Shown one piece after another: positions 1-9,112 of a stretch of DNA of 64,000 nt. This stretch comes from Glaciecola sp965660625 (GTDB lineage: Bacteria > Pseudomonadota > Gammaproteobacteria > Enterobacterales > Alteromonadaceae): positions 22,162-86,161 of the forward strand of contig CBFIAR010000016.1 in NCBI GenBank assembly GCA_965660625.1. Direction: 5' to 3'. The notes under the pieces are model-generated. The model made no database searches. It saw only the letters and a program-made list of their open reading frames with translations, and was not told the DNA's origin. The position numbers and the translations under genes are program-made. Positions within the stretch are counted from its first letter, which is position 1; each line of letters begins with the position of its first letter.

Positions 1-30
1 AGGTAAAAGAAGGCGGTTACCACTAATCCA

Positions 31-1761
31 ATGTCAAACGCTTTAACATTGCGGCCTGCGCAAACAGGCCGCCATTTTTTAAGTTCACATGCCAATAGTC
101 AACGCCTTGCACTCTCTCTGGCGGTTATCGCTGGTGCATTGTCGACAGTGTTCATGTTGACGCAGTGGTTGTCCTTTTCTTATATGGCCGAAAAAATCAT
201 CATTGAGGATGTATCTTTCAATACGTTGAGTCATTTTCTTATCCTGTTTATCGCCGCTGTAGTTGCCCGTGCGCTGCTTACTCGACTACAAACATTATTT
301 TCGCAAACAGCTAGCCTTAATATCAGACGCAGTATTCGAAGCGTGATATTGGCGCATTGGCGCACATCCAGCCCGATTAACCTAAAGGAAACCTCGGTAG
401 GTGCATCAGCGGCCCAATGGGTTGAAGAAGTCGAAGCAATGGATGGGTATTTCTCCCGCTATTGGCCGCAACAAATGCTAGCGCTCATATCTCCACTGTT
501 AATTTTATGTGTTGTCGCTTATTTAAATTGGTTATGCGCTGTGTTGCTGTTAATTTCGGCCCCCCTTATTCCATTTTTTATGATATTGGTAGGAATGGGT
601 GCCGAAAAGCTCAATCAAAAATATTCAACAATTAGGCAACGCTTAGCCGGTCACTTTTTAGACCGAGTGGCTAACCTGACAACTATTAAAATGTTAGGCG
701 CTGAAAATGATGTTTTTGAAGAGGTTGGCAAGCATAGTGATAATTATCGCAAGGTGATAATGAAGACGCTCAAACTCGCCTTTTTATCGTCTACCATTTT
801 AGAATTTTTTACCAGTATCGCTATTGCGAGTTTAGCCATTTATATCGGATTTTCTCTGTATGGCGCGATTACTTGGGGCCCTGCCGATAGTCTTACGCTA
901 TTTACAGGCCTTGTTATTTTAATACTCGCACCCGAGTTCTTCCAACCTTTGCGAAATTTATCGCAGTTCTACCATGACCGCGCCACTGCGCTCGGGGCAG
1001 CTAATAATCTCGTCGTACTTTTAAATGCCGGTTCTGAAAATCAAGCAACAAATAGGCGCAATGATATGAACGAGCAGCTCAAGGTCCAAGCAAGTACAAG
1101 CAAAGAATCAAGCCATAAAGCACGCATCGAATTTCACAAGCTATGTGTTGCATTTCAAGAAAACCATACACTCACTTTACCAATCAATGCTGCATTAAGC
1201 ACCGGGCAGACCCTCGTCATAACAGGTAGTTCTGGCTCAGGTAAATCTACACTACTGAATATTATTGCTGGTTATATTCCAGTAATGCATGGCGACCTAT
1301 ATAGTTATCCTAGCCATAATTTACCCATAGCCTATCTGCCGCAAAATGCATGGATTAAAAACGACACCATTTACCATAACCTTGCTGCGCTAGCGCCGAA
1401 CGCCAGCATAGAAGAAATGTTAGATGCGCTGGAAATACTTGGATTAGCGAGCGAATTAGCGCTTAATCACTCAGGTTTAGACACCGTTATCGGTGAGCAT
1501 GGACAAGGACTTTCTGGCGGGCAAATGCAGCGGATTGCGTTGGCTAGAGTCTTGCTTAACCCAGCACCAATAGTGCTTTTAGATGAACCTTCCGCGAAGC
1601 TAGATTTAATCAGTAAGCAATTCATTATCAACGCCCTTAAAACTTTGAAGCCAGACGTCATTTTAGTAATAGCAACACACGATCCTTCACTTATTTCTAT
1701 TGCAGATATTCACCTCAACTTAGACACGTTAAAAGAAGTAGAAAATGCAGTATTGGTTTAG
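31..1761 (+). CDS. cydD: CydD subunit of the CydDC heterodimeric ABC exporter
   Basis: The 576-residue product has an N-terminal ABC exporter membrane domain with about six hydrophobic spans (residues ~25-315) and a C-terminal ATPase domain. Walker A (GSSGSGKST) lies near residue 399, the signature LSGGQ near 494, Walker B (IVLLDEPS) near 514 and the H-loop (ATHD) near 549. CydDC exports cysteine and glutathione to the periplasm and is needed for assembly of cytochrome bd in known systems. An in-frame stop at positions 4-6 makes the ATG at 31 the first possible ATG start. The next gene overlaps it by 17 bp, the arrangement expected of cydDC. No cytochrome bd genes are in the window, but they could lie upstream. 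Confidence 0.9.
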   Translation: MSNALTLRPAQTGRHFLSSHANSQRLALSLAVIAGALSTVFMLTQWLSFSYMAEKIIIEDVSFNTLSHFLILFIAAVVARALLTRLQTLFSQTASLNIRRSIRSVILAHWRTSSPINLKETSVGASAAQWVEEVEAMDGYFSRYWPQQMLALISPLLILCVVAYLNWLCAVLLLISAPLIPFFMILVGMGAEKLNQKYSTIRQRLAGHFLDRVANLTTIKMLGAENDVFEEVGKHSDNYRKVIMKTLKLAFLSSTILEFFTSIAIASLAIYIGFSLYGAITWGPADSLTLFTGLVILILAPEFFQPLRNLSQFYHDRATALGAANNLVVLLNAGSENQATNRRNDMNEQLKVQASTSKESSHKARIEFHKLCVAFQENHTLTLPINAALSTGQTLVITGSSGSGKSTLLNIIAGYIPVMHGDLYSYPSHNLPIAYLPQNAWIKNDTIYHNLAALAPNASIEEMLDALEILGLASELALNHSGLDTVIGEHGQGLSGGQMQRIALARVLLNPAPIVLLDEPSAKLDLISKQFIINALKTLKPDVILVIATHDPSLISIADIHLNLDTLKEVENAVLV

Positions 1762-3457
1762 TTTGCTGTTAAAAAGTCAAGGTAGTCGCTTATATTGGGG
1801 CATATTTTGGGCATTCTTTTCTGCAGTCTCAGCCGTTGCATTACTCGCACTTTCTGGCTGGTTTATCACAGCAACTGCATTGACTGGCGTAGCCATCACA
1901 GCAGGCATGTTTGTTAGGTTTGATATGTATTTACCCGGCTCTGGCATTCGCTTCTTTGCACTGAGCCGCACTGTCGGACGATACGTCGAGAGGATCTACA
2001 ATCACGACACTATTTTACGGTTAATTTCTACGTTTAGATTGCGGCTATTTAAGGGCTTGTCTAGCCTGCCTCTGAGTGAGCTGCGCTCAACATCAGACAG
2101 TGAATGGTTGGGTAAGCTCACCGCTGATTTAGATTCCCTCGATAGCATTTTGATTCGCTATACCATTCCACCCATCGTTGCGACGTTGCTCATTTTGACT
2201 CTCACTTTATTTTTGAGCTTCATTTGGCTTGAACTTGCGTTGTATTTAGGCGGATTCATGCTGTTGTGTATTGCCGTCGTTATCGGCCTGACTATCACGC
2301 AAACGAAAAAGCTGGCCGAATCGTCATCGCTTCTGCTAAGTGGACTCAGAGCTGACATTATTGAGCATCTCAAGGGAGCTTTTGTTTTGCAGTCCCATGG
2401 CTTAATGGAGCGTCACGAAACGAAGATCCTTCAGCGCCTCGATGCATTTCATCATGTTGAAAAGTTGCTGAACTCAACGTTAGCCAATATTCAGCTATTA
2501 CTAGACTTTATTCTTGGGCTTGTATTAATGGTATTGATTATTGTTGGCCTTTATTCAGTTGAGTCACGAGAAATTAGCGGGCCCACGGCAGTCATGCTCG
2601 CAATGCTATTTATTGGTGTCTCAGAGATATTGCAGAGCCTACCAACTCAATTTAGCACTTGGGGTAAAACGTGTTTTTCTGCAAATAGATTGAAAACCTT
2701 AGTAAAGCAGCCAAAGACCGAAATTCACTCGCAAGAAATTAACATAAACGCAATCTCAGTACGCATATCGCAACATCCTCAAATTCCAATTAGTCGCAAA
2801 AAAGACTTAGTATTTTCGATAGCGAAAAAGCAAATAAACCTCATTTATGGTCGTTCGGGGACGGGCAAATCAACGCTAGCCAGTTTGTTGGTGGGCACAG
2901 AGGAACTTAAAAAACACTCAGTTGGACAAGCCACCAAGCAGCAAACAAGTATCATTATTAATGCGGATACAGCTTTGCGTGATATCCCCTCTGCCAATTG
3001 GTTTGGCAGTCTTGGCTACCTTGATCAAAGTAACTCGATTTTGGCAGGCACCTTAGGATACAACTTGGCTTTAGGCTTACCAAATGTATCAGAAAAAGCA
3101 ATTTGGCAAGCACTCAAAATAGTGGAACTACAGGAGTGGGCAAGCAACTTGCCGCAAGGGCTAAATACTTGGTTAGGTGAAACCGGCGGCAAAGTATCTG
3201 GTGGACAAGCTAGGCGCATTTGCTTATGTAGGCTTATATTAAGAAACCCACAGTTTGTTGTTTTAGACGAGCCTTTCAATGGAATGGATGAAGCAATGGC
3301 CATTCGCATTTGGCAAAACATTTCGCCATGGCTAGCATCGAAAATGGTCGTTTTACTCACCCACGAAAGACCTTCATTTTTAGATGATAAGCTAGAAAAT
3401 AAAGAATATGGGAAAAGTATAGGAAGTGAAGTGTGCTTGGATGCTTTAGAAAAATGA
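1745..3457 (+). CDS. cydC: CydC subunit of the CydDC heterodimeric ABC exporter
   Basis: This 570-residue protein is the partner half-transporter of CydD. Its membrane domain covers residues ~1-310. Its ATPase domain has Walker A (GRSGTGKST) near 368, signature VSGGQ near 484, Walker B (FVVLDEPFNGMD) near 504 and an LLTHE switch region near 538. The ATG lies inside the end of cydD, so translation is probably coupled. The linker and ATPase sequence differ clearly from CydD, as expected for a heterodimer with unequal nucleotide sites. The next gene starts 193 bp downstream, which suggests that the operon ends here, although no clear terminator hairpin is visible. Confidence 0.9.
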   Translation: MQYWFSLLLKSQGSRLYWGIFWAFFSAVSAVALLALSGWFITATALTGVAITAGMFVRFDMYLPGSGIRFFALSRTVGRYVERIYNHDTILRLISTFRLRLFKGLSSLPLSELRSTSDSEWLGKLTADLDSLDSILIRYTIPPIVATLLILTLTLFLSFIWLELALYLGGFMLLCIAVVIGLTITQTKKLAESSSLLLSGLRADIIEHLKGAFVLQSHGLMERHETKILQRLDAFHHVEKLLNSTLANIQLLLDFILGLVLMVLIIVGLYSVESREISGPTAVMLAMLFIGVSEILQSLPTQFSTWGKTCFSANRLKTLVKQPKTEIHSQEININAISVRISQHPQIPISRKKDLVFSIAKKQINLIYGRSGTGKSTLASLLVGTEELKKHSVGQATKQQTSIIINADTALRDIPSANWFGSLGYLDQSNSILAGTLGYNLALGLPNVSEKAIWQALKIVELQEWASNLPQGLNTWLGETGGKVSGGQARRICLCRLILRNPQFVVLDEPFNGMDEAMAIRIWQNISPWLASKMVVLLTHERPSFLDDKLENKEYGKSIGSEVCLDALEK

Positions 3458-3650
3458 TCGCAATACAATGAGTCTGTTACGCTAAACTTGTTGAATGTCT
3501 GCATCAAGCCAAATCCAATGATGGAGTTGAACGCAGGCTGGTAGTCGTTGAAGCAGTATCGACTCAGCAAGAAACAAAGAAAAACACGTATTATAAATAG
3601 ACGCAAAACACAGTATTATCGGCACAACGATCAGCAGGAAAAAGCAACTT

Positions 3651-4637
3651 ATGAATAGTCTCTACAAAGCCCTAACACTCGCATTAACCGTCAGTGTTTT
3701 AAGTGCATGCGGCGCATCTGCCTACGGGGGCTCAGGTCAGCAGATCAACAACTCAAATCTTCAAGTCGCAGTTAAAGAAAACTCAAAAAGTGTAAGCAAA
3801 CAAAGTCACTTGCTAAACGTTGCCACTTGGAACGTTGAACATTTGGCCTACCCAATCGATCAAGGCTGCAGACCGCGTGACGAAAATGAATTAAACGCAA
3901 TGCGTACGTATGCTCAAAAATTGGATGCCGACGTCGTTGCACTGCAAGAAGTTGCTTCAAAAGAAGCCGTTCACCTGCTTTTTCCTGAGACCGAATGGCA
4001 AGTTGTTATGTCGGCAAGGCCTGACAACAAGGCTTACGACTGCCGTGGTTCAGGATACAAATCCACTCAGCAGAAAACAGCCATAGCAGTAAAGAAAGCA
4101 TTAGGAATTTCTGCCGTTGAACAAAATGAAGCTCTTGCCTTAGGTCGACCAGGGCTTCGATTTGGTTTAGGCATATCCCTTGCAACTCCTGTTGGCGTTG
4201 TCGACATCCTTAATTTACATTTAAAAAGTGGTTGTTTTGTCGACGACTATTTAAAGAGTGACTCTCAATCCTGCGAAAACCTTAGCGAACAAGCCGAAAT
4301 TTTGTATGACTGGATTGAACAACGCGAGACTGCATCAACTCCTTACATTATTTTAGGAGACTTTAACCACCGCATTTCAGCGCCATACAATAGGATGACG
4401 CAATCCATACTCGCCAAATCGAAAAATACCTCTTCACCAATCCGTATAGTGACGCAAGCTATTATCGGTTGTCATCCCCGTTATCCGGCGCCAATAGACC
4501 ATATTATTATTGGTGGCTTAGCATCGGAAGGCTTAACTTTTAGTCCGGTAGCTCATCACTATGAAGAGATGAGTGAAGACGCTATGTTGAGCGACCATTG
4601 CGCTACATCCGTCGATATTTCGCAAGCGCCAAACTAA
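3651..4637 (+). CDS. Endonuclease/exonuclease/phosphatase family lipoprotein
   Basis: The 328-residue product starts with a lipoprotein signal (lipobox LSAC, Cys20) and is probably anchored facing the periplasm or the outer membrane. The rest is an EEP-superfamily fold. It has the N-terminal ATWNVEHL strand, the metal-binding Glu in ALQEV, the catalytic GDFNHR segment, PIDHI and the closing SDH motif. Such enzymes hydrolyse phosphodiester bonds in nucleic acids, phospholipids or nucleotides, and the substrate cannot be told from sequence. A purine-rich AGGA lies about 12 bp before the ATG. A short HAD phosphatase-like relic follows immediately, so it may once have been part of a two-gene phosphate-scavenging unit. 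Confidence 0.8.
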   Translation: MNSLYKALTLALTVSVLSACGASAYGGSGQQINNSNLQVAVKENSKSVSKQSHLLNVATWNVEHLAYPIDQGCRPRDENELNAMRTYAQKLDADVVALQEVASKEAVHLLFPETEWQVVMSARPDNKAYDCRGSGYKSTQQKTAIAVKKALGISAVEQNEALALGRPGLRFGLGISLATPVGVVDILNLHLKSGCFVDDYLKSDSQSCENLSEQAEILYDWIEQRETASTPYIILGDFNHRISAPYNRMTQSILAKSKNTSSPIRIVTQAIIGCHPRYPAPIDHIIIGGLASEGLTFSPVAHHYEEMSEDAMLSDHCATSVDISQAPN

Positions 4638-4639
4638 TA

Positions 4640-4729
4640 GATAAAAGCGCTCCTTCCCAACCTTGGGTTGCGGTTATGGATTTGGATGAAACGCTAGATG
4701 CGTACACGTGGTGCAATATGCTTTCATGA
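4640..4729 (+). pseudogene. Relic of a HAD acid phosphatase N-terminal region
   Basis: In the frame running through 4640-4729 the DNA encodes PSQPWVAVMDLDETLD followed by unrelated residues and a stop at 4727-4729. The WVAVMDLDET block matches the DxDxT nucleophile motif I of HAD-superfamily acid phosphatases of the e(P4)/class B-C type, where it is normally followed by about 180 more residues. Nothing recognisable remains downstream because the next gene is a convergent lipoprotein. This looks like the stump of a deleted phosphatase gene behind the phosphodiesterase-like lipoprotein. The stretch is short, so chance similarity is possible. Confidence 0.38.
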
Positions 4730-4784
4730 GGATAGGGCGTTATTATATTACATCACCCCATGTATGGCTCTTGGAACTACTCAG

Positions 4785-5330
4785 CTATTCACACTTTACC
4801 ATCGATATATCGGTCTTTATCTCGTCACTCGTGAACCAAGAGAAGGTCTCAACAGGTTCGTTCATCGCGAAGATATAAGGGGTTTCAGAAGCTTGCATAG
4901 TGTCTACTGATTTGCGCAAAGGGTGAGCTTTTTTATCACAATAGAGATAAAACTCAGTTTCCTTTTCACCTGTTTTTTGATGCGTTTGCTTACCCTCAAA
5001 AACACCACACAATAACTCGATGTCATCCGTTGTATGGTTAATTGAATCACTATATTCACCAGAGGGTAATGTCAGCGCCAAGCGGTCATCTTGGCTTTTA
5101 TCGACACTAGTATCATCAAATGATGTGAGAAAATAACTACGCCCATTTGGTGTTTTTATAACTACCGTCGAAGCTTTACCTTCTCTATCAAAGAAATGCG
5201 TTAAGTCGTGCCAATACACTATAGAGTGACATTGTTTGTCATTAAATTCATATGACGTAGTCCCAGAATAAAGGTGATTAGTGCAGCCCGATAGCAATAC
5301 TGCAAAAGCCAATATTAACGTGTTTTTCAC
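4785..5330 (-). CDS. Hypothetical lipoprotein
   Basis: The 181-residue product opens with a short lipoprotein signal whose lipobox is LLSGC (Cys16). I recognise no further domain. The mature part is polar, with an SYEFNDKQCHS segment near the start, two internal cysteines and a charged C-terminus. It lies 8 bp downstream of the lipase-like gene at 5339-6199 on the same strand, so the two are probably co-transcribed, and the lipoprotein may be its partner or chaperone. Signal and operon position are direct observations, while any functional link is inference. Confidence 0.7.
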   Translation of the reverse strand: MKNTLILAFAVLLSGCTNHLYSGTTSYEFNDKQCHSIVYWHDLTHFFDREGKASTVVIKTPNGRSYFLTSFDDTSVDKSQDDRLALTLPSGEYSDSINHTTDDIELLCGVFEGKQTHQKTGEKETEFYLYCDKKAHPLRKSVDTMQASETPYIFAMNEPVETFSWFTSDEIKTDISMVKCE

Positions 5331-5338
5331 TATATTCC

Positions 5339-6199
5339 TTATACCATCATGCTGAGGAGACCATCACCAACAACATCACTGTCCCAATAAGCCGTATGCG
5401 CTAACAACCAGTTTTTACCCGTATCAACCGGAAAGTCTCTTATAAACCAGCCAAACTCAGGCGTCTCTTTTTTATATTTCTCTGCAATTTTGTGACCTCG
5501 CAGCTTTATGCCAAAAATATCCCCAGAAACGACCGGGTCTGTTACATCGAAATAGTTTAGCCATTTAAAGCTATGCGCACCTTTTCCTAAACTATTGGCA
5601 ATGTTTCGACCAGTTTTTTTAAACATGCTCAGGCCCAGCGGAGAGCCGATGGTTACGAAACCTTGAACCGGCCATGTCAGTGGGTGGTCTCGATCAAACA
5701 GTCCGTCGGTTTCGATTAGCTCGTTGATAACATCAAAAGTATACACGGTGCCTAAACTATGAGCGACGATGTATACGGGAATGCCTGCTGCATAATAGGC
5801 CAAGATCTTGTCCCGCAGTCCTTGCCTTATTTTATTTGCTGTAGAGCCGTTTGCGAGAGAGACCGTGACATCGCCAACCAAGTCGATGATTGTTGGAGCT
5901 AAGATTGCCCCTATGCCAGTGCTCAATATAACGCTTGATAGCTTTTTAAGCTTTGAAAGGCTAGCGTCCGATATATTTTCATATTTATATAAATCTACAT
6001 CGAACGTTAAGTTCATTCCATTGAGTCTTGATTCAATGGATTGACGGATCATGTTGTCTTGGTTCAGAGAAGCAGCGTCTCCCAGTTGAACACCGTGTAC
6101 AACTAAGACTACTGAATTATTTTCTGGAGATAGGGGCACGTGAGGGTCCTGAGCTGAAACCATTTGATTAAGAATCGACCAATGTGTGCGATAAATCAA
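5339..6199 (-). CDS. Alpha/beta-hydrolase (lipase-like)
   Basis: The product is an alpha/beta-hydrolase of up to 286 residues. The strand and oxyanion region reads VVLVVHGVQLGD, and the nucleophile elbow is AHSLG in YIVAHSLGTVYTFD. The later segments FVTIGSPLG and WLNYFDVTDPV resemble those of class-3-type lipases and PGAP1-like hydrolases. No signal peptide is evident, so a cytoplasmic location is likely. The start is uncertain. The longest frame starts with TTG at 6199, while an ATG at 6163 would give 274 residues, and neither has a clear ribosome-binding site. The gene directly precedes the lipoprotein gene. Confidence 0.72.
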   Translation of the reverse strand: MIYRTHWSILNQMVSAQDPHVPLSPENNSVVLVVHGVQLGDAASLNQDNMIRQSIESRLNGMNLTFDVDLYKYENISDASLSKLKKLSSVILSTGIGAILAPTIIDLVGDVTVSLANGSTANKIRQGLRDKILAYYAAGIPVYIVAHSLGTVYTFDVINELIETDGLFDRDHPLTWPVQGFVTIGSPLGLSMFKKTGRNIANSLGKGAHSFKWLNYFDVTDPVVSGDIFGIKLRGHKIAEKYKKETPEFGWFIRDFPVDTGKNWLLAHTAYWDSDVVGDGLLSMMV

Positions 6200-6329
6200 T
6201 ATAAATCATCAAACAGTTTCGGTACGCAATAATGTGTTCTCTCTACAGCTGATGAAATCACAAGCATTGCACAGATTAGGTACATCGTTTATTGTCGATT
6301 CAGGTCTTTCGCCATGGAGAACAAAGCAC

Positions 6330-7136
6330 ATGATTGATACAGAGCCACACTGCATTGCACCTGGAACGTTAATTGATCTTCCTAATATTTCCACTCGAGA
6401 AAACGGCGGACTAAGGAAAAAAGAAGCTAAAAAGGCAATTCACAAGCTCTCCAAGCGTTTAGTCACCCTTCAAGAATTGCTTTATGCGCAAAAGAAAAAT
6501 AGTTTATTGGTAATATTTCAAGCAATGGATGCAGGCGGCAAGGATTCCACAACGCGGCGTGTATTTTCACCCCTTGATCCATCCGGCATGAAGGTCAAAA
6601 GCTTTAAAAAGCCCACACAAAGAGAGCAACTTCAAGACTTCTTGTGGCGGATCCACCACCATGCTCCCCGCAAAGGCCATATTTCTATTTTCAACCGCTC
6701 TCAATATGAAGATGTTGTGGCTGCACGTGTTAGAGGGATTCAGTCTGCGGCAATATGGCAAGGACGGTTTGAATACATAAACAACTTCGAGCGATTGCTG
6801 ACGAGCGAAGGTACGGTAGTACTGAAGTTTTTCTTGCACATATCCAAAGACTATCAAAAAAATCGATTACAGCGTCGCCTAGACCGACCCGATAAACATT
6901 GGAAATTCGAACCAAGTGACCTCAAAGACCGTGAGCATTGGGACGATTACATGCAGGCATACGGTGAGTCAATTGGACGTTGTTCAACTCATCATGCCCC
7001 ATGGTATGTCGTGCCCGCTGAACGACGATGGTATCGCGATCTCATTGTGCTACAAACCATCGTTAATGCGCTCGAATCGCTGCAGATGAGTTACCCCAAA
7101 GCGGACTTTGATGCGAGTGCTATTGAGATTATTTAA
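6330..7136 (+). CDS. ppk2: Polyphosphate kinase 2 family protein
   Basis: The protein belongs to the PPK2 family, which transfers phosphate between polyphosphate and nucleotides. With the ATG at 6330 it has 268 residues, the usual size. The Walker A-like loop AMDAGGKDS spans residues 65-73. It is followed by the typical FKKPT segment, the Walker B-like strand ISIFNRSQYEDV and the lid region with RLQRRLDRPDKHWKF. An open frame extends upstream to 6234, but the 6330 ATG has GGAGA about 9 bp upstream and matches the family N-terminus, so I prefer it. Whether it prefers ADP, GDP or AMP cannot be decided by eye. Confidence 0.85.
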   Translation: MIDTEPHCIAPGTLIDLPNISTRENGGLRKKEAKKAIHKLSKRLVTLQELLYAQKKNSLLVIFQAMDAGGKDSTTRRVFSPLDPSGMKVKSFKKPTQREQLQDFLWRIHHHAPRKGHISIFNRSQYEDVVAARVRGIQSAAIWQGRFEYINNFERLLTSEGTVVLKFFLHISKDYQKNRLQRRLDRPDKHWKFEPSDLKDREHWDDYMQAYGESIGRCSTHHAPWYVVPAERRWYRDLIVLQTIVNALESLQMSYPKADFDASAIEII

Positions 7137-7149
7137 GCGTATATTTTGA

Positions 7150-7189
7150 GTGTCACCAGACTGCATATCCAGATACCATTAAGTGACAC
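7150..7189. terminator. Possible bidirectional hairpin between convergent genes
   Basis: A perfect 7-bp inverted repeat (GTGTCAC at 7150-7156 and GTGACAC at 7183-7189) lies in the 54-bp gap between ppk2 and the convergent glutaryl-CoA dehydrogenase gene. The 26-nt loop is long and there is no strong T-run on either side, so this is only a candidate terminator. Confidence 0.25.
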
Positions 7190-7190
7190 G

Positions 7191-8372
7191 CTAATAGAAA
7201 GCCTGAATGTTAGTGATAGCGCGACCTAAAATCAGAGCATGGACATCATGCGTACCCTCATAGGTATTAACGGCTTCGAGGTTCATTACATGACGAATGA
7301 CGCCATATTCATCACTGATACCGTTACCACCATGCATGTCACGGGCAACACGCGCAATATCAAGCGACTTGCCACAATTATTACGTTTCATTAAGGAAAT
7401 TAACTCAACAGGACAGTTATCTGTATCCATCAAGCGGCCCATTTGTAAACAGCCCTGCAGGCCAAGCGAAATCTCAGTTTGCATGTCAGCCAATTTCTTT
7501 TGAATTAACTGATTGGCAGCCAAAGGGCGACCAAATTGTTTGCGATCGAGGGTATAGGTTCTGGCCGCATTGAAGCAAAACTCAGCTGCTCCCATAGACC
7601 CCCAAGCAATGCCATAACGCGCTTTATTCAGGCAGCCAAAAGGCCCAGCCAAACCTTTAATCTCAGGAAACATATTTGCATCGGGCACAAAAACATTATC
7701 CATCACAATCTCGCCCGTGATTGAAGCTCGCAAAGAAAACTTACCTTCAATTTTAGGAGCAGATAAGCCTTCCATGCCTTTTTCAAGGACAAAACCTCGA
7801 ATGTGACCTTCAAGCTTTGCCCATATAACAAAAACATCGGCAATCGGTGAGTTTGTTATCCATATTTTATTGCCGGTGACTAGATAGCCACCATCCACTT
7901 GCTTGGCGTGAGTAGTCATTGAAGCAGGATCACTGCCTGAATTAGGTTCAGTTAATCCAAAACACCCCACCCATTCGCCTGTTGCAAGTTTAGGTAAATA
8001 CTTCATGCGCTGCTCTTCGCTGCCGTAAGTATAGATAGGATGCATAACTAGTGAGGATTGCACACTCATTGCGCTGCGATAGCCACTGTCAACGCGCTCC
8101 ACTTCTCTAGCGATCAAACCATAGCTAACATAATTAACGTCACTGCCACCGTATTGAGCAGGCAAAGTAGCACCTAACAGTCCTAACTCACCTAGCTCGG
8201 TCATGATTTCCCGATCAAAGTGCTCGTGCCTATTCGCCTCGAGCACTCTTGGCATCAGTTGCTGTTGGCAATAATCATGAGCGGTATCGCGGATCATACG
8301 TTCGTCTTCGCTTAATTGCTTATCTAATAACATGGGATCTTGCCAGCTAAAAGGCGCTAAAGATTGGCTCAT
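7191..8372 (-). CDS. gcdH: Glutaryl-CoA dehydrogenase
   Basis: This 393-residue flavoprotein has a complete acyl-CoA dehydrogenase fold and the subfamily marks of glutaryl-CoA dehydrogenase. It has CFGLTEPNSGSDP, ITNSPIADVFVIWAK, RYGIAWGSMGAAE, YTLDRKQFGRPLA and the catalytic base Glu372 in NTYEGTHDVHALILGRAI. The enzyme oxidises and decarboxylates glutaryl-CoA to crotonyl-CoA in lysine, tryptophan and aromatic catabolism. The gene stands alone on the minus strand, convergent with ppk2. No LysR-type regulator or CoA-transferase, common partners of gcdH, is adjacent here. The family assignment is strong because motifs match along the whole length. Confidence 0.92.
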   Translation of the reverse strand: MSQSLAPFSWQDPMLLDKQLSEDERMIRDTAHDYCQQQLMPRVLEANRHEHFDREIMTELGELGLLGATLPAQYGGSDVNYVSYGLIAREVERVDSGYRSAMSVQSSLVMHPIYTYGSEEQRMKYLPKLATGEWVGCFGLTEPNSGSDPASMTTHAKQVDGGYLVTGNKIWITNSPIADVFVIWAKLEGHIRGFVLEKGMEGLSAPKIEGKFSLRASITGEIVMDNVFVPDANMFPEIKGLAGPFGCLNKARYGIAWGSMGAAEFCFNAARTYTLDRKQFGRPLAANQLIQKKLADMQTEISLGLQGCLQMGRLMDTDNCPVELISLMKRNNCGKSLDIARVARDMHGGNGISDEYGVIRHVMNLEAVNTYEGTHDVHALILGRAITNIQAFY

Positions 8373-8485
8373 ATGCTTACTCCGTAAATATACTCATAGG
8401 TATCATTCGCTAGATTAGCAGAAAAGGATATTCTAAAAGCGAGAATAAATATAATAAATAGTTTCTATACTTTCGATAACTTTTA

Positions 8486-8875
8486 TCAAACAACTTCCTC
8501 ATAAATCTCTAGCGGAAGCCCGTCTGGGTCACTAAAAAAGGTAAATTTTCGATTAGTATATTCATCTACTCTGATCGGCTCTACATCCACTCCTTGAGAC
8601 AGAAGGTAATCTTTAACTGATTCAACTGACGCTACATTAAATGCCAAATGTCTTAAGCCTAAAGCCTCAGGAAAACTCAGTCTATCTGGTGAATTAGGGA
8701 AAGAAAATAATTCTATTTGACCGCCATTGGGTAATTTAAGATCAAGTTTAAATGAGTCGCGCTCTGCACGGTAATTCTCAGCGATAGGCTCTAAACCAAG
8801 AATCGAAACATAGAAGTGCTTAGATATCTTGTAATCTGAACAAATTATCGCGGCATGATGAATTGATTTGAGCAT
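8486..8875 (-). CDS. VOC-family metalloprotein, GloA2/YaeR type
   Basis: The 129-residue product is a single vicinal-oxygen-chelate domain of the YaeR/GloA2 (glyoxalase I-like) type. It begins LKSIHHAAIICSDY and continues with FYVSILGLEPIAENYR, the metal-ligand region GGQIELFSFPNSP, LRHLAFNVASV and the closing FFSDPDGLPLEIYE. His, Glu, His and Glu metal ligands can be placed in these segments. An open frame continues upstream to 9082, but the start at 8875 is set by AAAGGAGA just before the ATG and by the family length. The natural substrate of this subfamily is not established. Confidence 0.82.
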   Translation of the reverse strand: MLKSIHHAAIICSDYKISKHFYVSILGLEPIAENYRAERDSFKLDLKLPNGGQIELFSFPNSPDRLSFPEALGLRHLAFNVASVESVKDYLLSQGVDVEPIRVDEYTNRKFTFFSDPDGLPLEIYEEVV

Positions 8876-9112
8876 CCCATCTCCTTTGCACAGCAATATT
8901 TTGCATGCCGGGGGTTTACAAACTTTTTTGGCCATTGGACCATGAATAAAAATCTCACCGCTATGCACTTTTTGTCCTAGCACATGCATTACTGCTGATG
9001 GCTCTTTAGCCAACAGTATTTTAACTAGCTTAGCGAGCCCATTATGATATCTTATTAACCATTGAACATCGCTGGTCCTCACGATTAAAGTCTATGCTAA
9101 TTAACTCGAAAA

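Noticed and set aside
3480..3600. Coding-looking 42-codon stretch after cydC
   Set aside because: It has no start codon, no recognisable family and ends at a stop; too short to call a relic.
3025..3606. 193-codon minus-strand open frame across the cydC end
   Set aside because: It is antisense to the conserved ATPase domain of CydC, has no family motif and no ribosome-binding site.
4698..4910. 70-codon plus-strand open frame
   Set aside because: It overlaps the lipoprotein gene antisense and shows no domain; the real signal here is the short HAD-like stretch in another frame.
8876..9082. N-terminal extension of the VOC protein
   Set aside because: The ribosome-binding site and family length place the start at 8875, and the extension has no domain.
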